Assembly (NCBI GenBank): GCA_009617715.1
Contig: VTFK01000009.1
Span: 1,612,001 to 1,676,000, forward strand
From: Plectrocnemia conspersa
Lineage: Eukaryota; Arthropoda; Insecta; Trichoptera; Polycentropodidae
Direction of reading: 5' to 3'
Length of the DNA stretch: 64,000 nucleotides
The notes beneath the pieces are model-generated. The model was not told the DNA's origin. It ran no database searches and saw only the letters and a program-made list of their open reading frames with translations. The translations under genes were made by a program, and so were the position numbers. Positions 22,400 through 34,379 of this stretch are shown here, piece after piece; the first letter of the stretch is position 1, and every line of letters begins with the position of its first letter.

Positions 22400-22960
22400 A
22401 AACGTTCAATTTTGTTCTTATCTTGCCGCGATTTCTACCCCATTTCATGCTCTTTTTCAGTCGGTTGAATGGCGAAGGTGCTCAAGTCGAGTGTTCAGCG
22501 AAATGCGATGCAATCGTTTACCCTTTGAATGAAAATGCACCGAAAGGCCAAAAGGTCGCCTTCCATTCACAACTCACTTGTGGTCTTTTAAAGCCTTCGC
22601 CACTCGATCCATTGAATGCATATCGTTTCGTAGCCGTGCATCTTAAGATTTTTTTTTTTTTTCATTTTTATTCTAGGTACTTGTCGCAATTTATGGCATC
22701 GAAGAGTTGTGTAACCGCTCTCGGCTCAGAGTCCCGCGAAGTCAACGCGCCCGAGAGAGGAACAAGAAAAGGAATTCCTTTTATGGCCACCTGGACAGGT
22801 CATTTAACTGAAACCAGTAGTTACTTCCCTGCAGTTCGTTGACGTGATGAATTGTCAAAGTTGTGTGTATGCTCTGCGAACCGATCGCAGTTTTAACGAC
22901 TCTTTAAAAAGTTACCCGATCGGATGTAAAGCATGGTTAAAAGCTGAACCAGATCCTTTT
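22400..22960. other. Unique GC-richer island with long ORF of unknown status
   Basis: A 139-codon plus-strand ORF (22423-22842) is the longest open frame in the window. Its translation has no recognisable domain and runs through a T14 tract as a phenylalanine run, which argues against a real protein. The T-rich tract ends in TTCTAG followed by GTACTT at 22676/22677, a splice-acceptor-like feature. I treat it as an island, possibly regulatory. Confidence 0.4.
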
Positions 22961-23223
22961 AAGGTAAACTCATTATAAAGATCGTATTAAATTTTATTGA
23001 TAAAACTATTAATAAATTAATTATGATTATATATACATATATAAATATATAAATATATAAAATTAAAACAAATCTGGCTATAACAAATATGACTCGAGAG
23101 GCTTCCTCAATGTCATGATAGCCAAAAAACAATATTAAAACAAATTAAAAGCACCATCCCAGATCTACATAGCCATCGCCAAAATCATCCATATGCTTGG
23201 CAAGCTCGTTGAGGAGCTAGATT
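22961..23223. other. AT-rich DNA, then sequence flanking repeat D
   Basis: Simple TATA-type stretches at about 23025-23060. From about 23140 the composition rises and may belong to the same element as repeat D copy 1. Confidence 0.4.
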
Positions 23224-23300
23224 GGTTCGTGCAAAAAAAGCGTTCTTAAATGCTGATATCATAGCCGTGACGATAGGAATAAGGGACGCGATCACGAACT
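23224..23300 (+). repeat. Coding-like repeat D, copy 1
   Basis: It reads VRAKKAFLNADIIAVTIG in one plus-strand frame and pairs with 42195-42271. Many differences between the copies fall at third codon positions (GCG/GCA, TTC/TTT, TTA/TTG, AAT/AAC, GAT/GAC), a mark of common descent from translated sequence. I do not recognise the family. Confidence 0.6.
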
Positions 23301-25174
23301 AAAGAGCACTCTAAAGCTAACATCCGAAAGTCACCTAGAATTATAACGTTTTAGTTATTAATAAACAAACTTGTGCCGTGGATTGATGTAGAAATAATGA
23401 CGTTCGTCATAAAGAAAGGCGTGGAAGACATAAGTTGTTACTAAAGACTTGAAATATTCGAATATCGAATATATACATATATGCATTGTGAAACATTTGT
23501 AGTGAAATATTTGGTATTAATTTATTTATAAAAGCCGATAAAATCACAGTTGTATTATTTATTAGGTCTTGCAAATATATTACAACAGCACATGGTTATT
23601 TTTCATATAATATACTGCTGTATTATTTGTATATTTTTTGTTTTGTGAATTTTATATTTTAATCTTTACATTATTTATAGCAGCCACTACCTCATTAACG
23701 AAAAAAAATTTTAATTGCCGAAATTACAGAAATTGCTCATATTATCAAGTTATAGTGCGGCTGTGGACTTTCTCAATGATTGGTATTGATTGGATTATAT
23801 TTTTTGAATGTCTGTCTATGATAATATTTTTGAAATTTTTTTTGGAGAAATTGTAATCTTTTCGGCAACAGAAATAATTAAAATCAAACTTTGTAATCAT
23901 TTAAAGTTTGCAACACTTAATGCTATATTATTTTTTAAATTAAAATAAATAGTCTCGATAATTTTATTTTTTACGAATATATTAAAATATTTTGTCGTTA
24001 ACTATTCAATAATCAAAAAGTTAAAAATAACGATTATTTTGTTGTTAACTAATGAATTAATTTTATTTTGATAAAATCAACATATTATTTTCATAAGCGT
24101 TTAACGATCGACACACTGTATGAAAAATGACGAGAAGTAAGCAGAACTATTATTTAAAAATCTGTTACCGATAGACTAAGCCAACTGGAATGCACGCGTT
24201 GGGTGCCAAAAACCCAAAAAGGAGTCTGGATAGCATAATAGTTTTCTATTTATTAAATAAATATTATTTTAAGTCTGCTGGCAAAAAAACAAAAAATCAG
24301 AGTTTAAAGACAACTGATGTTTACGAATCGCAGAAAATGCTATAAAAATATTTCGTTTTTATAGTAATTACACAAATTGTAAGTGATTTAAATTGAATGT
24401 ACATTTAATTTAAAATTAAATAATTATATTATATATTAAACTTTTCAACACAGTTTATTGGATATAAACGTCGGGTTTAACTCTTGGTGATTAAAAGTGA
24501 CTGCTTGAATGGTCGAAATAGAAAAAGTTGCTTTTGAAAAATTTGAGACGAAGTGGTTATTCAAATGTGGCAGTCAAATTCTAAATGGAATTATTATGTA
24601 TTATATTTTATCTATCACTAAATAAGTACTAATAAAATAATTTTAAATAATATTTATGTATTATAATTAGTGGTGTTTTGTCAGGAAATATGGCGGATGT
24701 TGTAAAACTTCTAATTACAATTAAGTTTCCATATTTTTTACATATTAATAATAAAATAATATTTATCTAAAACCAAGTTTTATATTTTCAGGTCCAGAGA
24801 ACCGTAGCCGAATACTATAATATAAAGTCGACTATAACAAAATAAAATTATACAAAACAAAACCAATCTCTACCATTTTTCGACTTACTGTTAGAATCTT
24901 TGGATACAGAGTTTATAGGAAAAAAACACATACAAATCGCTATTTAAATCCTTATTTTCCCAAACATCCTTCACAAGTAAAATCTATTGCAGCCTTTCGT
25001 ATTTTTTATATTTTATTTTTCTTTCAAGTAAAAAAAACTCATTTTAATGTTATTTTAAAATAGAATTTAGAAAAATATAATAAATATACTTAAAATATGT
25101 ATTATTAAATTTTAAAAGAACAAATAAGAAAAATGCGAAGCATGCTAAATTAAAATGAAAATAAAAAATATATA
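23301..25174. other. AT-rich DNA
   Basis: Long AT-rich stretch with short featureless ORFs (for example 23638-23856, +). No repeat or RNA gene is seen. Confidence 0.55.
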
Positions 25175-25556
25175 GTGATATTTCATGGAACAGACAAACT
25201 TTCCCCTAATGAACATAAATTTAACAAATTTAAAAGTGTCAAAGAAACACTAAAATTAAATGCCATCACTAACATTCATATTAAAAAAAAAATCATATTT
25301 ATATGCATATATTCGAGGGATATCAGAAAAGATAGGGCGAGTCCTTTCCAAAGAGGGTGTTAGAACTATTTTTAAATCTCACAATCTACCAGAAGAAAAA
25401 GTCAAAATTTATAGTGAATCAGGAGAATACCAAGTTTTTTGTGGAAATTCTGAAAAATTTACATTAATCAGACAAACCGTTTTCGCAACAATAAATAGAA
25501 CAATAAAAAACAAATCAACTTTGGCAAACTTTGAGACAAAAATGTATAAATTATAG
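25175..25556 (+). mobile_element. Penelope-like element remnant (linker and endonuclease region)
   Basis: Across one frameshift near 25280 the sequence reads ETLKLNAIT, then YIRGISEKIGRVLSKEGVRT. These match the layout of Penelope-like polyproteins: the LKLNGYP-type end of the reverse transcriptase, then the YxxGxSEKIxRxLxK linker before the GIY-YIG endonuclease. The next segment, SGEYQVFCGNSEKF then IRQT, sits where families have SGVYxIxCxCGxxYIGQT. The GIY-YIG tyrosines are degraded. This is a dead 5'-truncated fragment of a retroelement class common in arthropods. The assignment rests on motif order read by eye. Confidence 0.7.
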
Positions 25557-25829
25557 AGAAGCAATAATTGACATCGATATTAAAAAAAAATAGCCCTAAA
25601 TAAAAGAGGCGAAGCGAAAGTAATTTCATATAGTTAGTATTATTTATAGTATATTTAATACATATAAAATACATATTTTTTTCAATTAAGAAAATGAGAA
25701 TATATAATGAATCATATTTGTTAATAGATTATCTTAAGCTCATTTTTTAATTCTTCTTTTATACTAATAAAGTATAAAAAAATATGCGATGGTAATAAAG
25801 TTATTATTATCTTTGAAGCCTCCTCAAAT
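25557..25829. other. AT-rich DNA after the Penelope remnant
   Basis: AT-rich sequence that may include the element's decayed 3' end. No terminal repeat is seen. Confidence 0.45.
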
Positions 25830-26420
25830 ATATTGCGTGAGCAAAGGAGAAAAATCGACGCGAATTATATAGAATATATTTCTTTTGTTCTCAAACTGTC
25901 ACGGTATGTGTACCTTGTCGTCAATCACCCTCTCAAAAGTAATCTTCTGAATGAACGCAGCCTTCCAGGCGTACTATATGTGCTGATGAAAATCCCCACA
26001 AAATATTATTTCATCCCGAATGAAATAGAACCTCCACGGAATTCACCACCCAGATTATACATGATAAACTCTTGTGAAAACACTTCCGGAATTTAACGAA
26101 ATTCCATCCGGTTTCGGATGAAATCTTTCGAGATGCTATGTAAATATTCACGAGAATGCAGATTGTTATGTAAACAAAGAATATTCAATTTCTGAGGTTG
26201 AAAACTTCTTTTCAACCTCGAAAGATAAAGCCGCTAGACGGTGAGAAGTTCCTTTTGGGAAGAGCGAAACGACCCATAAAAAAGTTTTGATATGCCATTA
26301 ATGGTAAATGAGGAGCGATTAAAAATGAAAGCCACTGTGATAAGAGTGTCAAGATTATAACGACTTGAAATTTGACAAGCTAGGGCGAAAAACTCTTGTA
26401 ATAAGAAAAATGTTTATATA
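25830..26420. other. Unique GC-richer island
   Basis: Mixed-composition unique sequence with a small hairpin (GAGGTTGAAAA and its inverse, about 26195-26220). The 87-codon ORF at 25833-26096 (+) shows no recognisable feature. Confidence 0.4.
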
Positions 26421-27000
26421 GTGAGGGATGCGTCTGGATTTGACCAAAATTGATTACGTTTTCTATGATTCAATCAACTTATATTTTTTATGGATACTTT
26501 GATATAATATTTAAATCTACTAAAATATTTTTTTAAAAGGTTGACAAACTTCAGAGCAGTTAAATTATTAAAAAATAGAGAATTTATTATGATTACGATC
26601 AAAGATTTAAGAATCAACTTTTTTAGTGCATTTAAAATTGCTTTATATATTATATATGAGTCATTTTTGCTATTTTGTTCAATAATTTTTTTCCTGATAA
26701 TTAATTTTATTTTAATTTACATAAACGAGAGTATTTTCAATTCAACAAAGAAGTTGTAAACTAAAGATTTAACTCCTACACAAAATATACATACATTTGT
26801 GTCAGCTTGTCATTAAAACACTTTATAGCTTTGAACTTTGGTTCTTGTTTCAAAGTATTATGTATATTAACTTAAGAAGCATAAAATAGAAAGTTTCCTC
26901 GAGAGGTCATAAATAATACATAACATTTATAAATGGCAGCAATAAGGTTGAACTTTTAGCCTTGAGTTGTATTGTTACATATAGCAAAATTAACTCACAT
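26421..27000. other. AT-rich DNA
   Basis: A 72-codon ORF at 26541-26759 (+) encodes a hydrophobic AT-biased peptide typical of chance ORFs in AT-rich DNA. Nothing else is seen. Confidence 0.5.
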
Positions 27001-27640
27001 CCATTTTTCTGAAAATTATGATACATTTGAAAAAAATGCATCAATCGTGATCGAACATGGATCGAAAGGCGCTTATCGACACCCCCTCGTAAATTTTCCG
27101 ACCCTTTTATTAAATCAGCCCTGGTAAGTAATGTCTGCTATCGAATTTCCAATTCCAATCTCTACAAGGAGATAAAAGTAGGCTTATGGACCGATTCGCA
27201 CCTGCTTCAGCTAAAACAATTTCATCGGCGTTAAAACTTGCGGATTAACACTGTCAAAGGGATGTATAATTGTGCCTAAACATAGTTACACACCAAAGAC
27301 CTTAAACCCTTTACATTTAAACTGAATTGCTACTTTCAGCGCTACTTTATGGTTGTGCACCACGCCTTTGGCTTTGGAACAGAGAGCGTTTAGCTGTTTC
27401 GTATCTAGCCATAGATCTTATGCAGCATCCAGCGCCCCTTGTTTCTCCGCTAACTACCTAGTAATTTTATCCAAGTCTGCCGGAAGTATGTCATAATTGC
27501 CACCACTGGCCGGCGGTTTGTTAGTTCTTGTCTGACTCTGTGTTTACCGCTCCGTGACATCTAAGCTGGTCTTTAGATCTTGATAAACTTTGGCACTCCT
27601 CCTATCTGTGATAGCTAAGGCAAACGGTGTTTGTGTACAG
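27001..27640. other. Unique GC-richer island
   Basis: About 640 bp of mixed composition with no long ORF and no match elsewhere in the window. It is a good candidate for a conserved non-coding element, judged by composition alone. Confidence 0.4.
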
Positions 27641-29039
27641 AGAAAAAGTTTATCATATAATAATAACATAAAAGATATTTAGATATTCGTAATATTTAAT
27701 ATAAATAAAATTATTGTTAAACGAATATGTTGTATTTTATAAAAATAGACAGATTTTTTAGCTATCAATTATATACACAAGCAATAATTTATTTGATTTA
27801 AATTATTGTATTTGTTAAATGACGTTTGCCAGAAATAATTAAATATTCAGGGAACTAAAATATTTCAAGTCAAATAATATAGTCTTACTCTCACACTAAT
27901 TAACCATTGTTTAAATTTAAATTTTATTATGAAAGGCAAAAATTATTTAGTTAAAAATATTACTAAATTAGCTTTAAAACACTTTTACAAGACCGAATTA
28001 AAAAGTCCAAGCTCTTGCAATCCCTTTTATATGTTTTCTGCGAGCAGCTTTGACAAATAGTTCACAGGTTTATTTTACCTATTTTTAATCCTTCGATCCT
28101 TAATGATCGTTTCTCTATTTCTACAAGGTGGTAATATATAAATGAGTCCATTATCTGGTAATTTTATGTCAATGAATAAAAACAAAAGTATTTCATTGAA
28201 TATGACAGTGACATATTGCGTTTTATTTTACGCGGAAAAGCAGCTTAAAATGAAATATAATTAAGTCATTACTAGATAGTCAATGTTTTTGAAGATACTA
28301 ATTAAGTATAGAGGTTTTTCTTAATTGATTTCGACGATTTGTCAGAGGCAGAAGTGTAACGTATCTTACTCAATTTCTATAAATATGGCGCATTTAGAAG
28401 TAACCTTGTAGATTATATGGCGTATTATATAAATGGTTGACCGTTTTTTACGCTTTCAAATGTATTTTTAATCTATAGTCATACCTTGATTTATTCAAAT
28501 CTCATCATTATGTGATTTCCGGTGTCTGGCGTGAATCACCAAGGTGGTCAGTAACCGATATGACCATCTTGGATTACATACATCACAGTAGGTCAGAAAG
28601 GTTTACTTTTAATTTACATGATACATCTGTGGTTTGGTATAATAACAAGCAATATAATTAAATTTTTCATTTTAAAAGTATAAGATGCAATATGAACCAA
28701 TATATTACTCTATAACCAAAGCCAAGAATCGGCTTAAAATCTTTCTTAAAATGAAACAAATATTTGATCACAATTATTGTCTTACAGTTCATATAGAACG
28801 ACAACATATAAAATAGATTTGTATAAAGATTGGGCAATTTAAAAACAAACCTATTAGTATTGTAATGAAATAATCCCTTAACTGTTTTCGTAGTATGAAA
28901 AAAAATAGTTTGACTAAATAAACAGAAAATTTTCCTAGTAAATTATATTCCAATGTCGATTATATTTCCTTCAAGAACAAATATGTTAATACTGAAATAA
29001 TGCCAGTAAAAATAAAAGGTCTTCCATATCCTCCAATTT
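27641..29039. other. AT-rich DNA with a small hairpin
   Basis: AT-rich. An imperfect inverted repeat (CCAAGGTGGTCA and TGACCATCTTGG, one mismatch) lies at 28539-28572. No gene is supported. Confidence 0.5.
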
Positions 29040-29720
29040 GTATTATGAACTAAAACGAATTTCGTTTCGAGCTTAAATTATTATAGCCTGAAGCGAGAAG
29101 GTGATTAGTCTGGACATGTTTTAGGACCTAACAAGATTTAGCCTCAGCTATTCAACATATTAAAATGCTAATGAAACCGACAAAATGTTTCATTTTCAGT
29201 CATCCCAGATCTTAGCATTTCTTCTCCTGCCACGACTTCATAAATAATTTCAATTTTTCGACATCGTCCGTTATTGGGTCGTGACTGCGCGATTAATCTG
29301 GTCGTGTCTTCGTGTGCAGTCCTCAGCATCTAGAGGTTGATACACCTCTATGTGTCCCATAGGACATCACCATAACCGGTCTCGCCAATGTACCATTGTG
29401 TGCTGCCGCTGCCGCCGATTTCTTTTTTCTTCTTATTCTTCCTCCTCCTCTTTCCATTCATCGATAAGGCGAGCCCTCGCCCGGTACCACTATCTTTGCA
29501 TGCGTAATTTGTCTCGAGGGACAATGTTGCGAGACACCTGGTCTAACGGCACCGAAATATGTGTGCCAATGTATGCAAATTCTAATTGCCGAATCTGAGA
29601 GTACGCGTTCATGCAAATGCGACTATTTTTAAGAACAAGAACGAGTTTCAAGGCGTTACAGATGGTGCCACAGTTGGAGCTAAGTGTCTGGAAAATATCT
29701 TGGATTTTCATATTTTGCAT
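29040..29720. other. Unique island with octamer motifs
   Basis: Mixed-composition unique sequence. Two exact ATGCAAAT octamers lie at 29573-29580 and 29611-29618, with related TTTGCAT words nearby. The ORFs on both strands overlap and look like chance. It is a candidate enhancer. Confidence 0.4.
29573..29618 (+). promoter_or_regulatory. Paired POU-type octamers
   Basis: Two copies of ATGCAAAT, the classic POU-domain binding octamer, start 38 bp apart on the same strand. Binding is inferred from the motif only. Confidence 0.35.
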
Positions 29721-30068
29721 ATGAATTGTGGTTGGAATGATTATTCTTAGATGCGATCACATGTTTTTGAGAAATCAAACAAAATTTCTAAGCTACCATC
29801 ACACTTTGTTTTTAAGCACAGTGGTGAAAGTCATTACTTCAGATCTTACATGGATCAAAGATTTTTTAATTTACTTATTAATTCACAAAAGAAAAACTTA
29901 TGCAATGTTTAATAAAATAAATGGTTAAAGTTATCGCCACTTATTTTATTCTATACTGAAATTTCACTGTACTATGAATTTTAATAATATCAAAATATTA
30001 CTGACTGGCTAACTATAAAAGCCCTAGATTCTAAAGCAAAAAATTTGCGTTATTCCTCAAAAATTAGT
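29721..30068. other. AT-rich DNA
   Basis: A 66-codon ORF at 29728-29928 (+) has no recognisable feature. Nothing else is seen. Confidence 0.5.
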
Positions 30069-30222
30069 TAAAGTGTATTTAAACCGAATTTTGGTCAATA
30101 GGAGAGCGCAAAAAACAATTATCACTTCTCAAAAATATTAACGTCAAAAGCAATGCAAATTGTTTTGTTTAATAAAATTAGTCCATAGTAGTATCGGTAA
30201 AGATAGCTATCATATTTTTAAA
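30069..30222 (+). mobile_element. FB element fragment with outer end
   Basis: AAACCGAATTTTGGTCAATA (30080) and AGGAGAGCGCAAAAAACAAT match one FB arm. CATAGTAGTATCGGTAAAGA (30184) then matches the outer end. The second arm and most of the foldback are missing, so this is an internal-deletion derivative. Confidence 0.75.
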
Positions 30223-30344
30223 ACAGAATAATATCGAAATGCAGACTAACTATGAAGCAATATGTGAGATGCGATGCGTACTTATTCTTTCGCTTATTTT
30301 CCCCTGAGAGATGAGTTGGTTTTGTCTGTATTTCGTACTTGACC

Positions 30345-30400
30345 TACTATTATAGTTTTAGAACTTTCATAAGGTTTGAACAGCAAATGGACTAATTAAA
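30345..30400 (+). mobile_element. Family C fragment, copy 4
   Basis: TATAGTTTTAGAAC followed by AGGTTTGAACAGCAAATGGA matches the start of copy 3. It lies about 120 bp beyond an FB outer end, the same order as at 21 kb. Confidence 0.6.
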
Positions 30401-31208
30401 ACAAATATTGATTAAATGTAAGCTTAACGTAAGGGCTACAATTATTTTTTTACAAATATAAACTGTATCAAAAATACCGATTTAACCAAGGATGAACTTA
30501 TTCATAATAGGACAAAAATCTTACTATTATAATATCGCTAAGAATCGATGGATTGTCGACACCGCCCTTCAGTGATTTCAAACAGTGCTTCATTGAATGC
30601 AAGCTACGTTAAAATACTATGATTTGTATCACAACGTTTTTAGCAAAAAGGCACTAGGTTAAAAATACGAATACAACAACAAGAAGGAGTGCTTCGCTTT
30701 GCTGAGATTTCAGACAATAGAGCAATATACGATAATATATAAAGCGAATCACTGAAAAACTGTTCTATGTATTTGCGATGCCTTATAACAAACTTTAGCG
30801 GCATACATAGTCCTCCACAAGAGTGTTTCTGGTTAAAACGCTTCTACTTTAGCTATAAAACAATTTCCATGCGACATTGATAAAGATAAGAAAGAGCAGA
30901 GGACGTAAATTTCATCCTTGCGATTTTCAAATCAAAAAAAAAAGCAGACAAGACCGTTCGAGAAACTGATTTTGCTTAATTTAAGAAAAAATTCATGACG
31001 AACATTGTCAATTGCTTTTCGATTACGTCGACCTGCATTTTAGAATCGAGCCTTTTAGAGGCAAAAGTGAAACGACGCGGACGAAAACCGTGTTTTTATG
31101 TAACTAATTGCTAAATTAGGAGTACAGAATTAGCTTTTTAATATATTACAATGCTTAAATATAGCACACTAATTATTTAGTTATAGTTTGTATATATTAA
31201 AGGATGAT
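30401..31208. other. Unique mixed-composition DNA
   Basis: No ORF or repeat that I can support. Short patches of mixed composition occur at 30540-30720 and 30870-31100. Confidence 0.5.
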
Positions 31209-31304
31209 GCGCCGGCTTGATTTTATTGCTTTTGACGTGGATTTTTGACTTCTGTGAAAGGATAATTGTTTTTTGCGCTTTTCTATTGATCAAAATTCGG
31301 TTTA
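31209..31304 (-). mobile_element. FB element fragment
   Basis: ATTTTATTGCTTTTGACGTG and TAATTGTTTTTTGCGC match the opposite FB arm, so this fragment is inverted relative to the one at 30069-30222. It has no matching arm nearby. Confidence 0.75.
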
Positions 31305-31357
31305 GATAAATATTAAAATTGTTATAAAAACATCTAAATAACTAAGGGTTTCAATTA

Positions 31358-31398
31358 CTACGGCGATGGCACGATTTTATTGCTTTTTACGTGGATTC
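31358..31398 (-). mobile_element. Small FB element fragment
   Basis: CGGCGATGGCACGATTTTAT followed by TGCTTTTTACGTGGATT matches the inner part of one FB arm. It is probably a separate relic of the neighbouring insertion. Confidence 0.65.
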
Positions 31399-33354
31399 TA
31401 AGCAGGGACGTCATTGAATTTGGCAAGAAAAATGCATGTCATTATTATAAAAAGAAATATTAAAAAACGACAGGTCAACTTTTGCCTTTCCCTAAAAAAA
31501 AGCTGAATACCCTTGATTGCACAATAACCACACAGGCTATTAAAAGCCAGCAATTACCACCAATCTAAATTAGCTTTCAAATGCGCTTAAGAAAGACTAA
31601 TTGAATTAGCATTTATGAATATCAGATGAAAGCCAAAACAAAGGGCCATCTTTAATTAGATTTAATTAAAGTGTGGTTAGATCGTATTGTGATTGGCTCT
31701 CATTATTCATGCGAGGTTTTCCGAATAACCATAATAAAATATGTGTCACGTCATCAATTACAGACAACCAACGACGACTACTGTACCTACTCTCAGACAC
31801 AACTCACTAACAATCGAGTCTTGCTAATTCACCAGCTTATCTTACGCATAATTGATTACGCATTAATTCAGATAATGTATTGCAAATTCTAAATTAAAAA
31901 TAATTAAAAAAAACTGTCGGTTACCGACAACAATAATTGGTGAAAAAATATATATTTTGTTATTTTTTGCTCCATCCAAATTTCCAAAAATTAACGAATC
32001 CCATTAGCAAATTTCAACGCGCTCGCCAATAATTAAATCTACCCATATTTTACGTTTTCGTCGACACCCTTAATTGCATCGCTAAAAATTATCCACGAAA
32101 GGTCCGCCGCTTTAACCGAAACAGAGTTTCCAATTTATTAGGTCGTTCGTTACGCCACCCCCACCCCTCGTTCCATTAATTTGTACCATATATATATTTT
32201 TATAAAATACAAAAAACAACGCACACATTCCGCCACGTTCTCTAAAGGGTTGTGGGAATCAACAGGGCTAAAAAAAGGAAGACCCCCTGTGGGAAAAGTT
32301 CCCACGGGCAATCACGACGCACATGCTTTGTGATTTATGACAGCTCGTAAAACGGGTTACTTTACAAAGTAAGAAAAAAATTGAAAAATAAAATAAGTCT
32401 ATAAACTTTTATGTGGGCTCTGACGACGACAAATAATATATAGTAAAGCTGCGAGATTGAATAATATTATTTTAAAACGTCGCACTGAGTTTATTCATAT
32501 ACTAATTGCGGTTGAAATTTTGCGCGTCAGAATTTCAGGAAAGCATTTTGATGGTTCTGCCAGAGAAATTATGAAAATTTTACGTTCATTACAAACGGAA
32601 TGTATGAGACCGACTTTTATGTTTGTGAGTATGAAATATATGGCGTATAAGACTATATCTCCACATATATGATACTTTTCAGGAACATGTGAAAATACTT
32701 CTCTTCTTACTGTATTATTTTTTATTAGCTAGCTTATACAGATTTAAAAAGGAATTAAAATACTATATCATATAAGATAAACGTATTTAATACTATATCA
32801 AATTCATAAAAAATTTTAGAAACCAAACAGATATAATATTTCTTTAACATCAGAATATAAGCCTTTGTGTTTCATGCAAAATTAACGTCGCTCAAAATTT
32901 AATTTTAATCACAAACTGGTATCAGTCCTTCGTTAAATTTATCGACTGTCGAGTGTATGACCACTATGCAATTACCCCCACAATGACAATATTTGGCATC
33001 TCGGACAAGGAGCTCATTAAAAGCGGCTCTTAACAAGTGAGAGCGCACCTGCTCGGCAATATAAGTGCACGAGACGGCTTCCGACCAGATCCAAGATATG
33101 AGACCTCGGGTTATCCTCATAGTGAACTCACTTTCGCGCATGTGCGGAATTTTAATTGATTTCTTTGTGGGTCCTGTTTTTTTATTCAGCTTAATTTGAA
33201 GCGTTGAGATTGCAATTCGGAACAGCAAACGGCTTCATCGCGTGGCGTGCTGTTCAGATTTATTTTTGCGGTAGTATGGATTAAGATATATTTTGTTTTT
33301 ATTATTATTTAGATTAAAAAGCCAATACAAGCAATTTTTTGTGTTAGTTTAAAT
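31399..33354. other. Unique DNA, islands in AT-rich background
   Basis: Mixed-composition islands occur at 31640-31860, 32030-32340 and 32890-33250. The last contains a 107-codon minus ORF (32905-33228) without a recognisable domain. A small GC-rich hairpin (GTGGGAA and TTCCCAC) lies near 32290-32310. No gene is supported. Confidence 0.4.
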
Positions 33355-33660
33355 CAAATTATAAAGCAGCATAAACTGTTCATAAATTGAAGAATGTTTT
33401 TGTTGAGGGTACTGTTAAAGAACGCACGGTGCAATGGTGCTTCTAAAAAATTTAAAAAGAGACCGAGAGTCATGGAGATGAAAAAAGTAATGGGCGTCCT
33501 TTTTCAATTGAAAAAGAGCACCTGAAGGCGTTGGCTAACTCGAGAGCTTATAAAAAAGTTAGTGTTATTAATCCAACTGGACCACTTTAAACAGCTAGGA
33601 AAATTTGTTCTGCGCTTCTTTTACGAAGAAAAACGATTTATTTCTCGATCGTATTATAAC
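33355..33660 (+). pseudogene. mariner transposase remnant
   Basis: From 33366 one continuous frame reads VEGTVKERTVQWCF, then NGRPFSIEKEHLKALANS, then ARKICSALLLRRK. These match, in order, the DNA-binding and linker region of mariner transposases (GEGTVKERTVQxWF, GRPSxxDxxxLKALxE) and the segment before the first catalytic aspartate (RxEICxxLLxRNK). At least four in-frame stops (first at 33372) break it, and the stretch between the second and third blocks is shortened. The first aspartate and the rest of the catalytic domain are not seen. I found no terminal inverted repeats. It is a dead fragment. Confidence 0.8.
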
Positions 33661-34379
33661 ATGCGATAATTAAATTGTTATAGATAATTTTTCTACTAGA
33701 AAAATATGATAAAAATATTTAAAGCTGTGTCATATTATTTTAGAAAATAGTAAAATGACATATCTATGTTTTCTAAATATAAAACAACAATCTTTATTTT
33801 CACCATAAATTTCGTATTTTTATCTCGAAATCAATACTTTGAACTACTCTTTGTGTGTCCCGATTTTTTTTTTTTTTGCTAATAAAGATCTGCTGACGGC
33901 TCAATTGTGTTAACTAACTGTTAAGATTTATTCGCACAAAATTTATTATAGTCATTAGAAAATGATATATAATACTACAGTTAATATATGAATAACACAA
34001 TGTTAGACATTATTGTCGAAAGTGAACAATAATGTACATTAGAAAATGTAGGTGACTTTTCTACGGATAATTTATGGCAAAAATATATTGAATTATATTA
34101 GCGATCAAGTGATTTTTTTTGTTATTACCCTAAAATATATTTGTGTATCCTTTTGGCAAGTGGCTTAACATTTTATGTCATCAGAAAAAAAGCATTTTAA
34201 ATTCATTGAAAATCTTGATTCGTTTAATTTATAGTAATAAAATTAATTTGTAATAATCGTAATATATTCTAAAACACTTTTAATTCTGCAAATATGCTAT
34301 TTTTTTGCTAATATGGAGCTTGTAGAGTGAAACTATATTTTACTCATATACTGCTATGTATAAAAAATTAATTTAAATT
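33661..34379. other. Very AT-rich DNA
   Basis: A/T-dominated with poly-T near 33863-33878. The decayed 3' end of the mariner element could be within its first part. Nothing else is seen. Confidence 0.55.

Noticed and set aside
22423..22842. Longest ORF in the window (139 codons) as a protein gene
   Set aside because: It runs through a T14 tract, has no domain or biased codon use, and the island as a whole looks non-coding.
32285..32310. GC-rich hairpin (GTGGGAA/TTCCCAC) as a transcription terminator
   Set aside because: Rho-independent terminators are a bacterial feature and this DNA is eukaryotic. The hairpin is short.
32905..33228. 107-codon minus-strand ORF
   Set aside because: No recognisable domain, and no splice or promoter signal around it. 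Probably chance in a mixed-composition stretch.
33280..33360. Left terminal inverted repeat of the mariner element
   Set aside because: No sequence here pairs convincingly with anything downstream of 33660.
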